A stretch of DNA of 64,000 nucleotides, taken from Opitutales bacterium (GTDB lineage: Bacteria; Verrucomicrobiota; Verrucomicrobiia; Opitutales; JABSRG01). Positions 25,638-33,818 of the stretch are shown here, in pieces; the stretch's first letter is position 1, and each line of letters opens with the position of its first letter. The notes beneath the pieces are model-generated. The model saw only the letters and a list, made by a program, of their open reading frames with translations. It was not told the DNA's origin and did no database searches. The stretch spans positions 21,267 through 85,266 of the forward strand of contig JANQKZ010000020.1 in assembly GCA_028280845.1 (NCBI GenBank). The letters are read 5' to 3'. The translations under genes and the position numbers were made by a program.

Positions 25638-27863
25638 TCAGGCCTTCAATCGAAAGCTCTCCGGATCATCCTCGGGCTGAGGTAAAAATTCTCCGTAGCG
25701 CTTCAACCAGTCCTTCAGTTTCCTGATGTAGTATTTCGGATCGTAGGGAGCGCTTTCAGGATCAAAGGCATCCAGGGCGTTGGCCCGCTGCCAATCGCTG
25801 GTCTGCCCCTTTTCCTTTGGTAGAATGTAGAACGAAACCTGGTCTCCCATCTTAACCGGCTTATCCATTTTTAAAGCGACCTCCAGCGACGCTCGCCGTG
25901 GCTTTCCTCCACTGTCAATTTTTTTGCGGTATGCTTCCGGGTGCATGCTCAAATACTCTGACTTGGCCAGCTGCCCCACCGGCATCTCGCCGGATTGAAT
26001 CAGCCCCTCCATACGCTCCATGAGATCAGTTGGATTTTCCGGGTCTACGCCAAGGAGATACCGGATCAATTGATCGCTTAAGGACTTGAGGAACGGTTCG
26101 GTTCCACGGTTGCGCAAGGCCGAACCCCGGATCGTGATTTTCTCTCCATCGTAGAGCGCATAGTTTTTCGCCTTATAACAGAACATGGAGTTGTAGCGGC
26201 CGTCGTACTCAAGATCGATTCCATCAGGCAGGAGAGGGTTCACTGTTTCCAGGAGCATCGCTGGGTGGTCCCAGTCCTTGGCAGAGCTGACATAGATCCC
26301 GTCGGTATCCGCCTCCAGCACTGTGCCTCCGGATTCCTGAAACCCCTCGATCAAAGAAACCAGCAGGTCCCGGCCACGCTGGGTAACCTCCCCAGCCAAT
26401 TCACTATCCCCAAATCGGGCTCCACCAAATCCAAGGTACCCGTAAAACGAATTGATCAATATTTTGAAGCTGGCCTGCCGGGCCTGGTACTCCTGGCGCA
26501 ATTCCTCCGTCTGCGCGCTCTTTGCCAGTTCTTTATACCGCAGGCGCTCCTCCCGGAGTTCTTTCAACATAGGGATAAAAACCCCGAGAGAGTCCGATCC
26601 CGGATTTCGGCCAATCAACATAAGTAGGCTGGGATAGAGGGACGCCACGTCAAAGTGAAGCACATGGGTAAACACACCCACTTCAAAACTTTTTGTATAC
26701 CCACCAGCAAAGGTCCTCACCTCCGGCATGGCAGGCAGGCTATAACCCGAATGGTAGTATCTATCGAGGAACAGCATATCAACCTTGTTCGCCGTTCCTC
26801 TCAGACAAATTTCCTGCAAAGTCATCGGGAAGCTTCGGGCCTGTGCGACGTAGGTCGGTAGCAGCACTTCCGCCACCCCCTTGGTTTCTCGCAAATCATC
26901 CCTTAAGTAGGATCGAAAGACCTCCCGATCCGAGTCAAATACATGCTGGATCTGCCCCCCCTCTAAATAAGTACGGTCCTCTCCTGTCTCAGGAGTTACT
27001 CCGAGATACCGAGCCACTTCCTTCAAGCCATAGCTGGGCAGGTCGCGCGTGGAGACATCAAACACCTGGATCATGAGGTAGGTATCAAAGATGGTCCTTC
27101 CCGGAATATCGCAACGGATAAAGTCCACTTGCCGCTCCGCGATCCGAATCCGGCTTGCCCGGGTGGATGCCTTTTGACCAAAGCGGCCCCATTCCGGAGC
27201 CACTTTGTAGCGTCGACACCGTTTGTAGATGAAATTCAGATCGAAATTAAATAGATTGTGCCCCTCAATGACATCCGGATCCCAGACCAGCAGCTGCTCT
27301 CCAAATTGTTTCAACAGGACCCGCTCCGCTGCGTCGGTCATCGCTTCGATCTCTAACAGGACCTCCTCGTCCCCACGCCGCATTCCAATGGCCAGGACAC
27401 GATCCCCCGCCCGTGTGGGATCACTGAACCCTCCTTCTACCTCACAGCTGGTTTCAATATCCACCTGCACCCGCACGACCTGCTGAAAGGGCTGGTCCCC
27501 AAAAAGTCGGAGCTTCCAGTCCATTAAGGCCTGGTTTTCCAGAATCCGGATATATTCCACATCCAGAGCTAAGCTCCGATCCCGGATCAAGCCCCAATAG
27601 GCCTCCACATCCTCAAAATGCACCAGGTGGTCCAACGGGCCCTCCCCCCTCAGCCGCTCTACCGATACGGTGTCCTCTCCTAAATGATCCGGTACCCCAG
27701 ACGTCCAGGCAAAGGGCCGAAACGCTGCCACGGCCTCCCGCACTCCGCCATCTTCCGTCCGGATACATCCATGGACCTCTGCCCCCGGACTCACCCAGAG
27801 CCCACACAAAGCTTCACCTGTTTCCAATTCAAATGCCACCCCTCCACCATGCACCCCATCCAC
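25638..27863 (-). CDS. polB: Family-B DNA polymerase with 3'-5' exonuclease (Pol II-like)
   Basis: This 741-residue protein, GTG start, has all main family-B motifs. Exonuclease: DIETS (Exo I), GHNLFNFDL (Exo II), YLRDDLRET (Exo III). Polymerase: DVASLYPSLLM (motif A), KILINSFYGYLG (motif B), ADTDGIYVS (motif C). The length is close to E. coli Pol II (783). The likely role is DNA repair or translesion/restart synthesis rather than bulk replication. A perfect 38-bp palindrome lies 20 bp upstream of the start codon and could be its operator. Confidence 0.92.
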   Translation of the reverse strand: MDGVHGGGVAFELETGEALCGLWVSPGAEVHGCIRTEDGGVREAVAAFRPFAWTSGVPDHLGEDTVSVERLRGEGPLDHLVHFEDVEAYWGLIRDRSLALDVEYIRILENQALMDWKLRLFGDQPFQQVVRVQVDIETSCEVEGGFSDPTRAGDRVLAIGMRRGDEEVLLEIEAMTDAAERVLLKQFGEQLLVWDPDVIEGHNLFNFDLNFIYKRCRRYKVAPEWGRFGQKASTRASRIRIAERQVDFIRCDIPGRTIFDTYLMIQVFDVSTRDLPSYGLKEVARYLGVTPETGEDRTYLEGGQIQHVFDSDREVFRSYLRDDLRETKGVAEVLLPTYVAQARSFPMTLQEICLRGTANKVDMLFLDRYYHSGYSLPAMPEVRTFAGGYTKSFEVGVFTHVLHFDVASLYPSLLMLIGRNPGSDSLGVFIPMLKELREERLRYKELAKSAQTEELRQEYQARQASFKILINSFYGYLGFGGARFGDSELAGEVTQRGRDLLVSLIEGFQESGGTVLEADTDGIYVSSAKDWDHPAMLLETVNPLLPDGIDLEYDGRYNSMFCYKAKNYALYDGEKITIRGSALRNRGTEPFLKSLSDQLIRYLLGVDPENPTDLMERMEGLIQSGEMPVGQLAKSEYLSMHPEAYRKKIDSGGKPRRASLEVALKMDKPVKMGDQVSFYILPKEKGQTSDWQRANALDAFDPESAPYDPKYYIRKLKDWLKRYGEFLPQPEDDPESFRLKA

Positions 27864-27882
27864 TCCAGAGCAACCGCTTTAA

Positions 27883-27920
27883 GTGTCAATACACAGTGTA
27901 TATACACTGTGTATTGACAC
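27883..27920. promoter_or_regulatory. Perfect 38-bp palindrome upstream of polB
   Basis: The left arm GTGTCAATACACAGTGTAT (27883-27901) is the exact reverse complement of the right arm (27902-27920), with no spacer. It lies 20 bp upstream of the polB start and 65 bp upstream of a rightward small gene. The core GTGTCAATACAC recurs in a second palindrome at 31555-31585, upstream of putA. An operator for a dimeric regulator or a dispersed palindromic repeat are both possible. Confidence 0.75.
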
Positions 27921-27984
27921 CCGCCTTTCCCGGACAGCCCGTCATCTGCTCCAAATTTAGGCTACAGCAGTCAAAAGCTGACTT

Positions 27985-28433
27985 ATGAATAAGTTCTCCG
28001 GATCACTCCCCTCTAGATTGTTCTCGCCGGCCCCTGTTGTGGAATCACCGCTTACTCCCGAATCCAGGCTCTTCTATCGGCAAATTTCATGGATGACTTT
28101 CCTTTCGGGCCTCATCCTCCAGCGACTAGTTAGTTGGCCGGGCCTTTTTGACCAGAGTGCCCTACCCGCCTTGGCGGGAATGAGCAATTTCGTCTACGTG
28201 GCCTTGATCGTGGACCTGAAGGGGATCGGGTTGATAATGGCTGCCATGGCGGGGAGCGCACGCTTTTTGGGCTGTTAGGGCTTACTTTGACCTATCCGGT
28301 CGGCTTACCTGCGGTTTTCGGGATACATGCCATCTCTGGAAGCCAGCTGATCGCTCAATTCCCGGAAGACAGCACTTCCCTATCCCTGCTTTGGCCTGGA
28401 TGGGCTGTTTCGCAGCTGCGGGATGGTCCCTGA
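27985..28433 (+). pseudogene. Small membrane protein gene, probably frameshifted
   Basis: An ATG-initiated frame of 97 codons ends at a TAG at 28276-28278. Shifting frame near 28260 continues for about 57 more codons with a similar membrane-protein character (TLFGLLGLTLTYPVGLPAVF, then HAISGSQLIA) to a TGA at 28431. A single missing base near 28258-28262 (for example a lost G in AGCGGCACG) would join the two. The product would have three to four hydrophobic segments. I do not recognise the family. It ends just before the 3' end of the convergent putA gene. Confidence 0.4.
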
Positions 28434-28444
28434 TTTGAAGTAAG

Positions 28445-31444
28445 CTATTCTTCTTCCATGGGAGCGAAGCCCTGACGCATCGTATTTTCTGACAAGGCAC
28501 GAGGGATAACGAACTGGTGCAAATAATCGGGTCCACCGGCTTTACTCCCGATACCCGACATAGCGGCACCCCCAAATGGCTGGCGGTTAACCTGGGCTCC
28601 AGTGCACCCACGGTTTAAATAAAGATTCCCGACTCGAAATTCCCGTGCCGCCTGTCGGAGGTGGCTGGGACTCCGGCTGAATACCGCCCCGGTGAGGGCA
28701 TATTCAGTATCCATCGCCTTTTCCATGGCGTCGTCAAAACTGTCCACTACCATCACGGCCAAAATCGGTCCAAAGAACTCCTCCCGGAAGAGCAAATCTC
28801 CTTCAGGAACCTCGGCAAAAATAGTGGGCGGGACAAAGAAACCCGTGTCGGCTATCTCACTCAGAGGAGCCTCAAACGTAAACCCTACGCGCTCTGTGGC
28901 CTTGGCGATGACATCCAGTTGTCGCTTCCAGGCAATCTCATCAATGACGGGCCCTACCCCATGCTTTGCATGAGTGGCTGGACCGACTTGCAGGCTTTTC
29001 ATTCCATCGACCAATCGGTCCATGAGACGTTCATAAGCGGGCCGCACCACGATTAGCCGGGAACAGGCGCTACACTTTTGACCGGCAAATCCGTAGGCTG
29101 ACTGGAGAATGCCCTTCACAGCCTGGTCCAGATCCGCATCTGCATCCACCACGATGGCATTCTTTCCGCCCATCTCCGCAATGACCTTTTTAATGTGACG
29201 CTGTCCCGGGCTGACGACTGCGGCACGTCGAACGATATCCAGACCCACAGCCTTGGATCCCGTGAAGGCAATGGTAGCCACATCGGGGTGTTCAACCATG
29301 CGCTTGCCCAGGGTTTCGCCCTGGCCCGGAAGAAAGGAAACCACATCTTGAGGAATACCCGAATCGAGCAAAGCCTGGAAAAAGAGAAAAGCGGTCCAGG
29401 AGGATTGCTCGGCAGGTTTCAGCACGGCACAATTGCCCGACACCAACGCAGCCGTCATCATCCCACAGGGAATGGCTACGGGGAAATTCCAGGGTCCGAT
29501 GATCCCCGCTACACCCCGCCCCTCATAGAAGAGGAGGTTCTCTTCACCATCAAAGTCAGTCTGGGGATGCACCTGCATCAACTCGATTGCGTGCTTGCCA
29601 TAGTAGTTGAGGAAATCGATGGCTTCGGCGATATCGGCATCGGCATCCAACCACGGTTTTCCTGTCTCCAGAATAACCGCTGCAGTAAATTGCGCCCGCT
29701 GTTCTTCCAGTCGATCCGCTGTCTTGAAGAGAAACTCAGCTCGTTCTTCGACTGAGCGATCGCGCCAGGAAGGAAAGGCCATGGCGGCTCGTGCAATCGC
29801 CTGATCAACGTGGTCGACACTCGCGTAATGCACTTCGGTCAATCTCTGATTGCGATTCTCTGGAGTATGCATGGGAACCACCTCGATTCCCTTTTGCCGC
29901 TCTCCATTCACGATCGGGTATACCTCAATCCGCCGATGGGAAACCGTTGTAATCCATTGGTCCAGGGCTCGCTGAACAGCCTCGCGGTTGCTGGCCAGAG
30001 AAAAGTCCCACAGCGCGGAGTTTCGAAACGCCTGCCTGCGGTCATACTGAAGATATTCACGGCCGGTATCTTCCCGCTTAACTGTTGGGGGGGCTAGCAA
30101 CACTTCGACTTTTTCGTCCTCATGAAATCCCTGACGGATAAACCCTTTGTTGCTTGTATTCTCCAGGAGCCGACGCACCAGGTAGCCCATACCCGGAATG
30201 AGCTCCCCGATAGGGGCATAATCCCGAACCAGGTAGCCCCGGTTGCTGAACGCCGCCTTAATCGGCTCAGCCATACCAAACAGAGCCTGAATTTCGTAGT
30301 CATTCTGGGTCAGTCCCTTCGATTCGGCATACTTGATCGCATAGCACAGAGACCGAATATTATGAGAACCGAACGCGGGAGTCACCCATTGGGCATGATC
30401 GATCAGGATGCGGGCGCATCGTTCGTAGGCCGCATCGCTGGCCGCCTTTTCCTGCCAGACCGGAATAGGCCACTCGGCTGCCTTCGCATGTATCGTCTCC
30501 GTATCCCAATAGGCCCCCTTGACTAAACGAATGGTGAGCGGTCGGTCATGGGTCTTGAGGAAAGCCATCATATCTTGCAGGTCCTCCTCCGTCCGGCGCA
30601 GGTAGGTCTGGAAGACCATGCCGATCCGGTCATAGGCCTTAAAACGGGGATCGACCAATATGCGCTTCATCACTTCGATCGTGATTGAGGTCAACTTGGT
30701 GTCTTCCATATCTACATTGATGAAAGCCCCATTCAACATTGCCTGCTCCAGGATTTCTCCCAGGCGCTCACTCAGCTTCTGGACTGTATCCTCAAAACTG
30801 ACCGCTTTGGACTGCGAGTATAGCGCACTGAGTTTCACCGACACATTGACCGGTGTAGCTTCCCCGGAATGCCCTTCGACCAGGGGCTTGGACTCACTCC
30901 ATTTAGGGACCTCCCGGCAGAGCACATCGATTAATTCCAGGTAACGCTTCAGGTAGATTTCAGATTCTTTTTCGCTCACCGTCGCTTCACCCAGCAGGTC
31001 CACGGTAAACGCCAATCGATCTTTCCGGATCCTCCGCAAAGGCTTCAGGGCCTTGGCCGGTGTCTCTCCCAGAATGAAACGCTCCGCCATACCGCCGATC
31101 TGGCTTTTCACCAGGGCACCGGCAGCTTTGGCTGGCAGCGAATTGGGATCCAAGTTTAATCCCCATTTCATTAGACCGGGGATACGATGAGCCACAGGCT
31201 TAAAATACTCCTGCACGTGGCCAATGATCTCAGCCGACGAGCGCAAGGAGGGGAGCACATCAACAAAGCGAAACAGACTGACGCGGAATTCGTCGTCTTC
31301 CATCGCCCAGTTGATCAACTTGCCGGTATAAAACTCTGGATTGAATAAGGATACCGAGGCATTCTGGACATCTGAGAATACTTCCTTTCCCAGAGTCTGA
31401 ATACCCGCCTCGATATCCGCTTCATGGTTTACTAAAACAGACAT
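28445..31444 (-). CDS. putA: Bifunctional proline dehydrogenase / L-glutamate gamma-semialdehyde dehydrogenase
   Basis: This 999-residue enzyme oxidises proline to glutamate. The N-terminal half is the FAD proline dehydrogenase barrel (FTVDLLGEATVSE, VNVSVKLSAL, IRLVKGAYWD, QALFGMAEPI). The C-terminal half, from about 520, is an aldehyde dehydrogenase: GIIGPWNFP, AFTGSKAVG, EMGGKNAIVV and catalytic Cys in GQKCSACSRL. There is no N-terminal ribbon-helix-helix DNA-binding domain, so it is not autoregulatory like E. coli PutA. A 31-bp palindrome lies 111 bp upstream. Dehydrogenase length and motifs look intact. Confidence 0.95.
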   Translation of the reverse strand: MSVLVNHEADIEAGIQTLGKEVFSDVQNASVSLFNPEFYTGKLINWAMEDDEFRVSLFRFVDVLPSLRSSAEIIGHVQEYFKPVAHRIPGLMKWGLNLDPNSLPAKAAGALVKSQIGGMAERFILGETPAKALKPLRRIRKDRLAFTVDLLGEATVSEKESEIYLKRYLELIDVLCREVPKWSESKPLVEGHSGEATPVNVSVKLSALYSQSKAVSFEDTVQKLSERLGEILEQAMLNGAFINVDMEDTKLTSITIEVMKRILVDPRFKAYDRIGMVFQTYLRRTEEDLQDMMAFLKTHDRPLTIRLVKGAYWDTETIHAKAAEWPIPVWQEKAASDAAYERCARILIDHAQWVTPAFGSHNIRSLCYAIKYAESKGLTQNDYEIQALFGMAEPIKAAFSNRGYLVRDYAPIGELIPGMGYLVRRLLENTSNKGFIRQGFHEDEKVEVLLAPPTVKREDTGREYLQYDRRQAFRNSALWDFSLASNREAVQRALDQWITTVSHRRIEVYPIVNGERQKGIEVVPMHTPENRNQRLTEVHYASVDHVDQAIARAAMAFPSWRDRSVEERAEFLFKTADRLEEQRAQFTAAVILETGKPWLDADADIAEAIDFLNYYGKHAIELMQVHPQTDFDGEENLLFYEGRGVAGIIGPWNFPVAIPCGMMTAALVSGNCAVLKPAEQSSWTAFLFFQALLDSGIPQDVVSFLPGQGETLGKRMVEHPDVATIAFTGSKAVGLDIVRRAAVVSPGQRHIKKVIAEMGGKNAIVVDADADLDQAVKGILQSAYGFAGQKCSACSRLIVVRPAYERLMDRLVDGMKSLQVGPATHAKHGVGPVIDEIAWKRQLDVIAKATERVGFTFEAPLSEIADTGFFVPPTIFAEVPEGDLLFREEFFGPILAVMVVDSFDDAMEKAMDTEYALTGAVFSRSPSHLRQAAREFRVGNLYLNRGCTGAQVNRQPFGGAAMSGIGSKAGGPDYLHQFVIPRALSENTMRQGFAPMEEE

Positions 31445-31554
31445 AGGACAAAATGGGGTTAAAACGTAGGTTTAGTCATGTTTGTTGTTAATTCTACACT
31501 GCTCCCCCTGCTTTTCCAAATCCAAACGCGTCTCCCTCCTCATCGCCCCGCCGG

Positions 31555-31585
31555 CCGGTGTCAATACACTGTGTATTGACACCGG
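31555..31585. promoter_or_regulatory. Perfect 31-bp palindrome between putA and the dapF-like gene
   Basis: The arm CCGGTGTCAATACAC (31555-31569) is the exact reverse complement of 31571-31585 around a central T. The core GTGTCAATACAC equals the outer 12 bp of each arm of the palindrome at 27883-27920. It sits in the divergent gap, 110 bp from the putA start and 60 bp from the dapF-like start, so it could control either gene. Confidence 0.75.
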
Positions 31586-31645
31586 GCATCGAGGACCCCC
31601 GCGCGGGGGGTTGCCAAGCTGGAGGAATCTCCTTTTATCGGAATT

Positions 31646-32488
31646 GTGAAATTTTTCAAATACCATGCCTTAGGGAATGATTATCTCGTCCTGGATCCTG
31701 AATTCTGCGAGTCCGCCCCCTCCCCGGCCCATATCGAACGGATTTGCCATCGCAACTTCGGTCTTGGGTCCGATGGGATTCTCTATGGGCCCCTTTCCCA
31801 TGAGGACGCACAGTTCGGGCTTCGCATATTTAATCCGGACGGCTCTGAGGCCGAAAAGAGCGGCAATGGTCTACGCATATTCAGCCGGTATTTGTTCGAC
31901 ATCGGTAAGGTAAAAGAAGCGGACCCATTCACCATATGGACTCCAGGTGGCAGGGTGGAATCTACGATTCTCGAAGGTGGAAAGTCGGCCAAAGTTGAGA
32001 TGGGAGCCGTATCTTTTGAGAGCGCCCTGATCCCCGTGGTGGGCGAACCCAGGGAAGTACTGAACGAAAGCATTGAGCTCGGAGGTAAGGTTTACCTCTA
32101 TTGTGCTGCCACGATTGGAAACCCCCATGCGGTGTTCCCCATGGAATCGATTTCAGAATCGTTGGCCATGGAGATGGGTCCCCTGGCCGAGGTGCACGCT
32201 AACTTTCCCAACCGGACCAATGTCCAGTTACTCCAAGTCCTCAACCGCAATGAAATTGCCATCGAAATCTGGGAACGCGGAGCCGGCTACACCCTGGCCT
32301 CTGGAAGCTCCAGCTCCGCAGCCGCCGCTGTCGCTCACCGATTGGGAGCTGTGGACAATCAAATCACGGTGCATTGCCCCGGGGGCGATATCGAAATCGA
32401 AATCCGAAATGGCTATCAGATTCTGATGACTGGCGGAGTCACCCGGGTTGGAGAAATGATTCTGGATCCCGAGTGTTTGACCGATTGA
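31646..32488 (+). CDS. DapF-family protein lacking both catalytic cysteines
   Basis: This 280-residue protein, GTG start, aligns over its whole length with diaminopimelate epimerase: N11 in LGNDYLV, NPDGSEAE, GNPHAV, NRTNVQ and the ER pair in IWERGAG. DapF needs two cysteines, in the CGNG and ACGSG motifs. Here they read KSGNG (S72) and ASGSSSS (S219), so both are Ser. Racemisation by the classical two-thiol mechanism is therefore unlikely. It may be a different isomerase, or a DapF variant; no other dapF is in the window. Similar Ser-type sequences may form a known but uncharacterised subfamily. Confidence 0.85.
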   Translation: MKFFKYHALGNDYLVLDPEFCESAPSPAHIERICHRNFGLGSDGILYGPLSHEDAQFGLRIFNPDGSEAEKSGNGLRIFSRYLFDIGKVKEADPFTIWTPGGRVESTILEGGKSAKVEMGAVSFESALIPVVGEPREVLNESIELGGKVYLYCAATIGNPHAVFPMESISESLAMEMGPLAEVHANFPNRTNVQLLQVLNRNEIAIEIWERGAGYTLASGSSSSAAAAVAHRLGAVDNQITVHCPGGDIEIEIRNGYQILMTGGVTRVGEMILDPECLTD

Positions 32489-32518
32489 ATGTCTATAAAC
32501 CATTCGACCGGTAGTTCC

Positions 32519-32653
32519 CTATTCCTCAACCATAACGGCTCGAAACAGGGCATAACCCGAGGACTCGGACAACGGGATGAGCAAGGGGTTTTCTTCCAAG
32601 TAATACTCCCCATAGAGGAACCAATTCCCGGTCGCCGGGGAATCACATCTCAT
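32519..32653 (-). CDS. Short unrecognised frame overlapping the TraB/GumN stop
   Basis: A 44-residue frame starts with an ATG that overlaps the stop of the broken TraB/GumN gene (TAATG) and ends at a TAG at 32519-32521. The predicted peptide is acidic (YGEYYLEENPLLIPLSE is its middle). The overlap would allow coupling, but I recognise no family; it may be the fragment of a decayed gene. Confidence 0.2.
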   Translation of the reverse strand: MRCDSPATGNWFLYGEYYLEENPLLIPLSESSGYALFRAVMVEE

Positions 32654-33613
32654 TAGTTGAACGGCCCGACCAAAGGCTCCGGAAAGCACAAGATATGGAA
32701 CAGCATTCTGGTTTTTATTTCCATCTCTACCCGAGGCGGCTCTGGCAGCGGGGTCACCTCATAGCCCTCAGCTTCCAATAAAGCCAGCAGGCCCCACGAC
32801 CCTGGCAGGTGGGCTGATCCCACAACAATGAACGCATCCTCGTTTCTATCCAGGTAACCTTCGATGGACGGCATCCAATTCAGATTTCGGTCCTTCAGCA
32901 TAGGATCCTCATCATAATACGGCCCATCCTGGTCGATGAGCATAGCTTCGATGACGTTCAGGTCACCTGTCTTCCAGTTATCGATCGATTCAAAGCCACC
33001 CTCATGATAATACTCCGGGTGATCGATCAAGTATTCGATAAACTGAACCGCCTCCAGTTCGGGGATCGCCTGCTAGTTCGCTTTAATGATGCGGACAGGA
33101 TCCTTCCAGTCCTCCAATCCGTAAATGGGCTTCCTACCCCTCCTTGCCCAGTTTTCGAAGTATTCATCGACCCCTTCCGCATCGAAGACGGTATCATCGT
33201 AAGCGACCATACCAATGACCATATACAAATAAAACCAGGGCTTGTATTGGGGGTCATAGGGGAAGTCCTGGGAGGCCAAAAAGGATTTCAATTGCTCTTG
33301 CTGCCGGGGGAGTCATGATGTCCTCCAAGCTTTGCCCGTAAGGATAGAACGCGCCCTGATGCATAAAATCCCAATATTCTTCCGCAGTGAGGTCGTCGGT
33401 GACCGTTTCTAAAACCAGAAGCTCAGTTACCCCATAAACAAGATCTAGAAAGTGGGGCATAGGATGGTCTCCTGACCGCAACACATGCACTGACCCCAGT
33501 AAATAAATGGAGGAGTCTGCATCCGATATCTGCCATATGAGTGGGCGGAATTCCTCTTGGCCCTTCGCCGAGATAGAGATTAATAACCCTAATACGAAAA
33601 CACATCCTCTCAT
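32653..33613 (-). pseudogene. TraB/GumN-family gene broken by a frameshift and a stop codon
   Basis: Read from an ATG at 33613, the product has a signal peptide (CVFVLGLLISISAKG) and the family's GSVHVLRSGDHPMP segment. The frame breaks near 33278-33282: five T residues on the coding strand where four would keep ILLASQDFPYDPQYKPWF in frame. An in-frame TAG then occurs at 33073-33075 (IIKAN-stop-QAIPELE), after which the reading continues to the C-terminal GSAHLPGSWGLLALLEAEGY, the family's conserved end. Two lesions in an otherwise alignable gene point to a pseudogene, or to assembly errors. The family is of uncertain, TIKI-protease-like function. Confidence 0.8.
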
Positions 33614-33818
33614 GAATTTCTTATAGCAGATTGCATAGCAATGAAGTAAATGGAAAAGCACTCTCTTCCGCTATGCCGCTGCCCACAGCCATGGAGGACA
33701 GAATTCACCTGAATTCCAGATACGAGTCCAAGCTTCAACGATGACTTCATGAGAGTGGAAACCACCCCACACTCCCCCACAATCAAGATATTCTATACCC
33801 CATTCATTACCCCCTATC

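Noticed and set aside
27883..27920. LexA box controlling polB
   Set aside because: The palindrome does not contain TGTTC-N4-GAACA or the E. coli CTGT-N8-ACAG pattern in a convincing form, so LexA control cannot be claimed.
33073..33075. Programmed stop-codon readthrough or selenocysteine-like recoding in the TraB/GumN gene
   Set aside because: The codon is TAG, no downstream structure is evident and a separate frameshift is also present, so decay is simpler.
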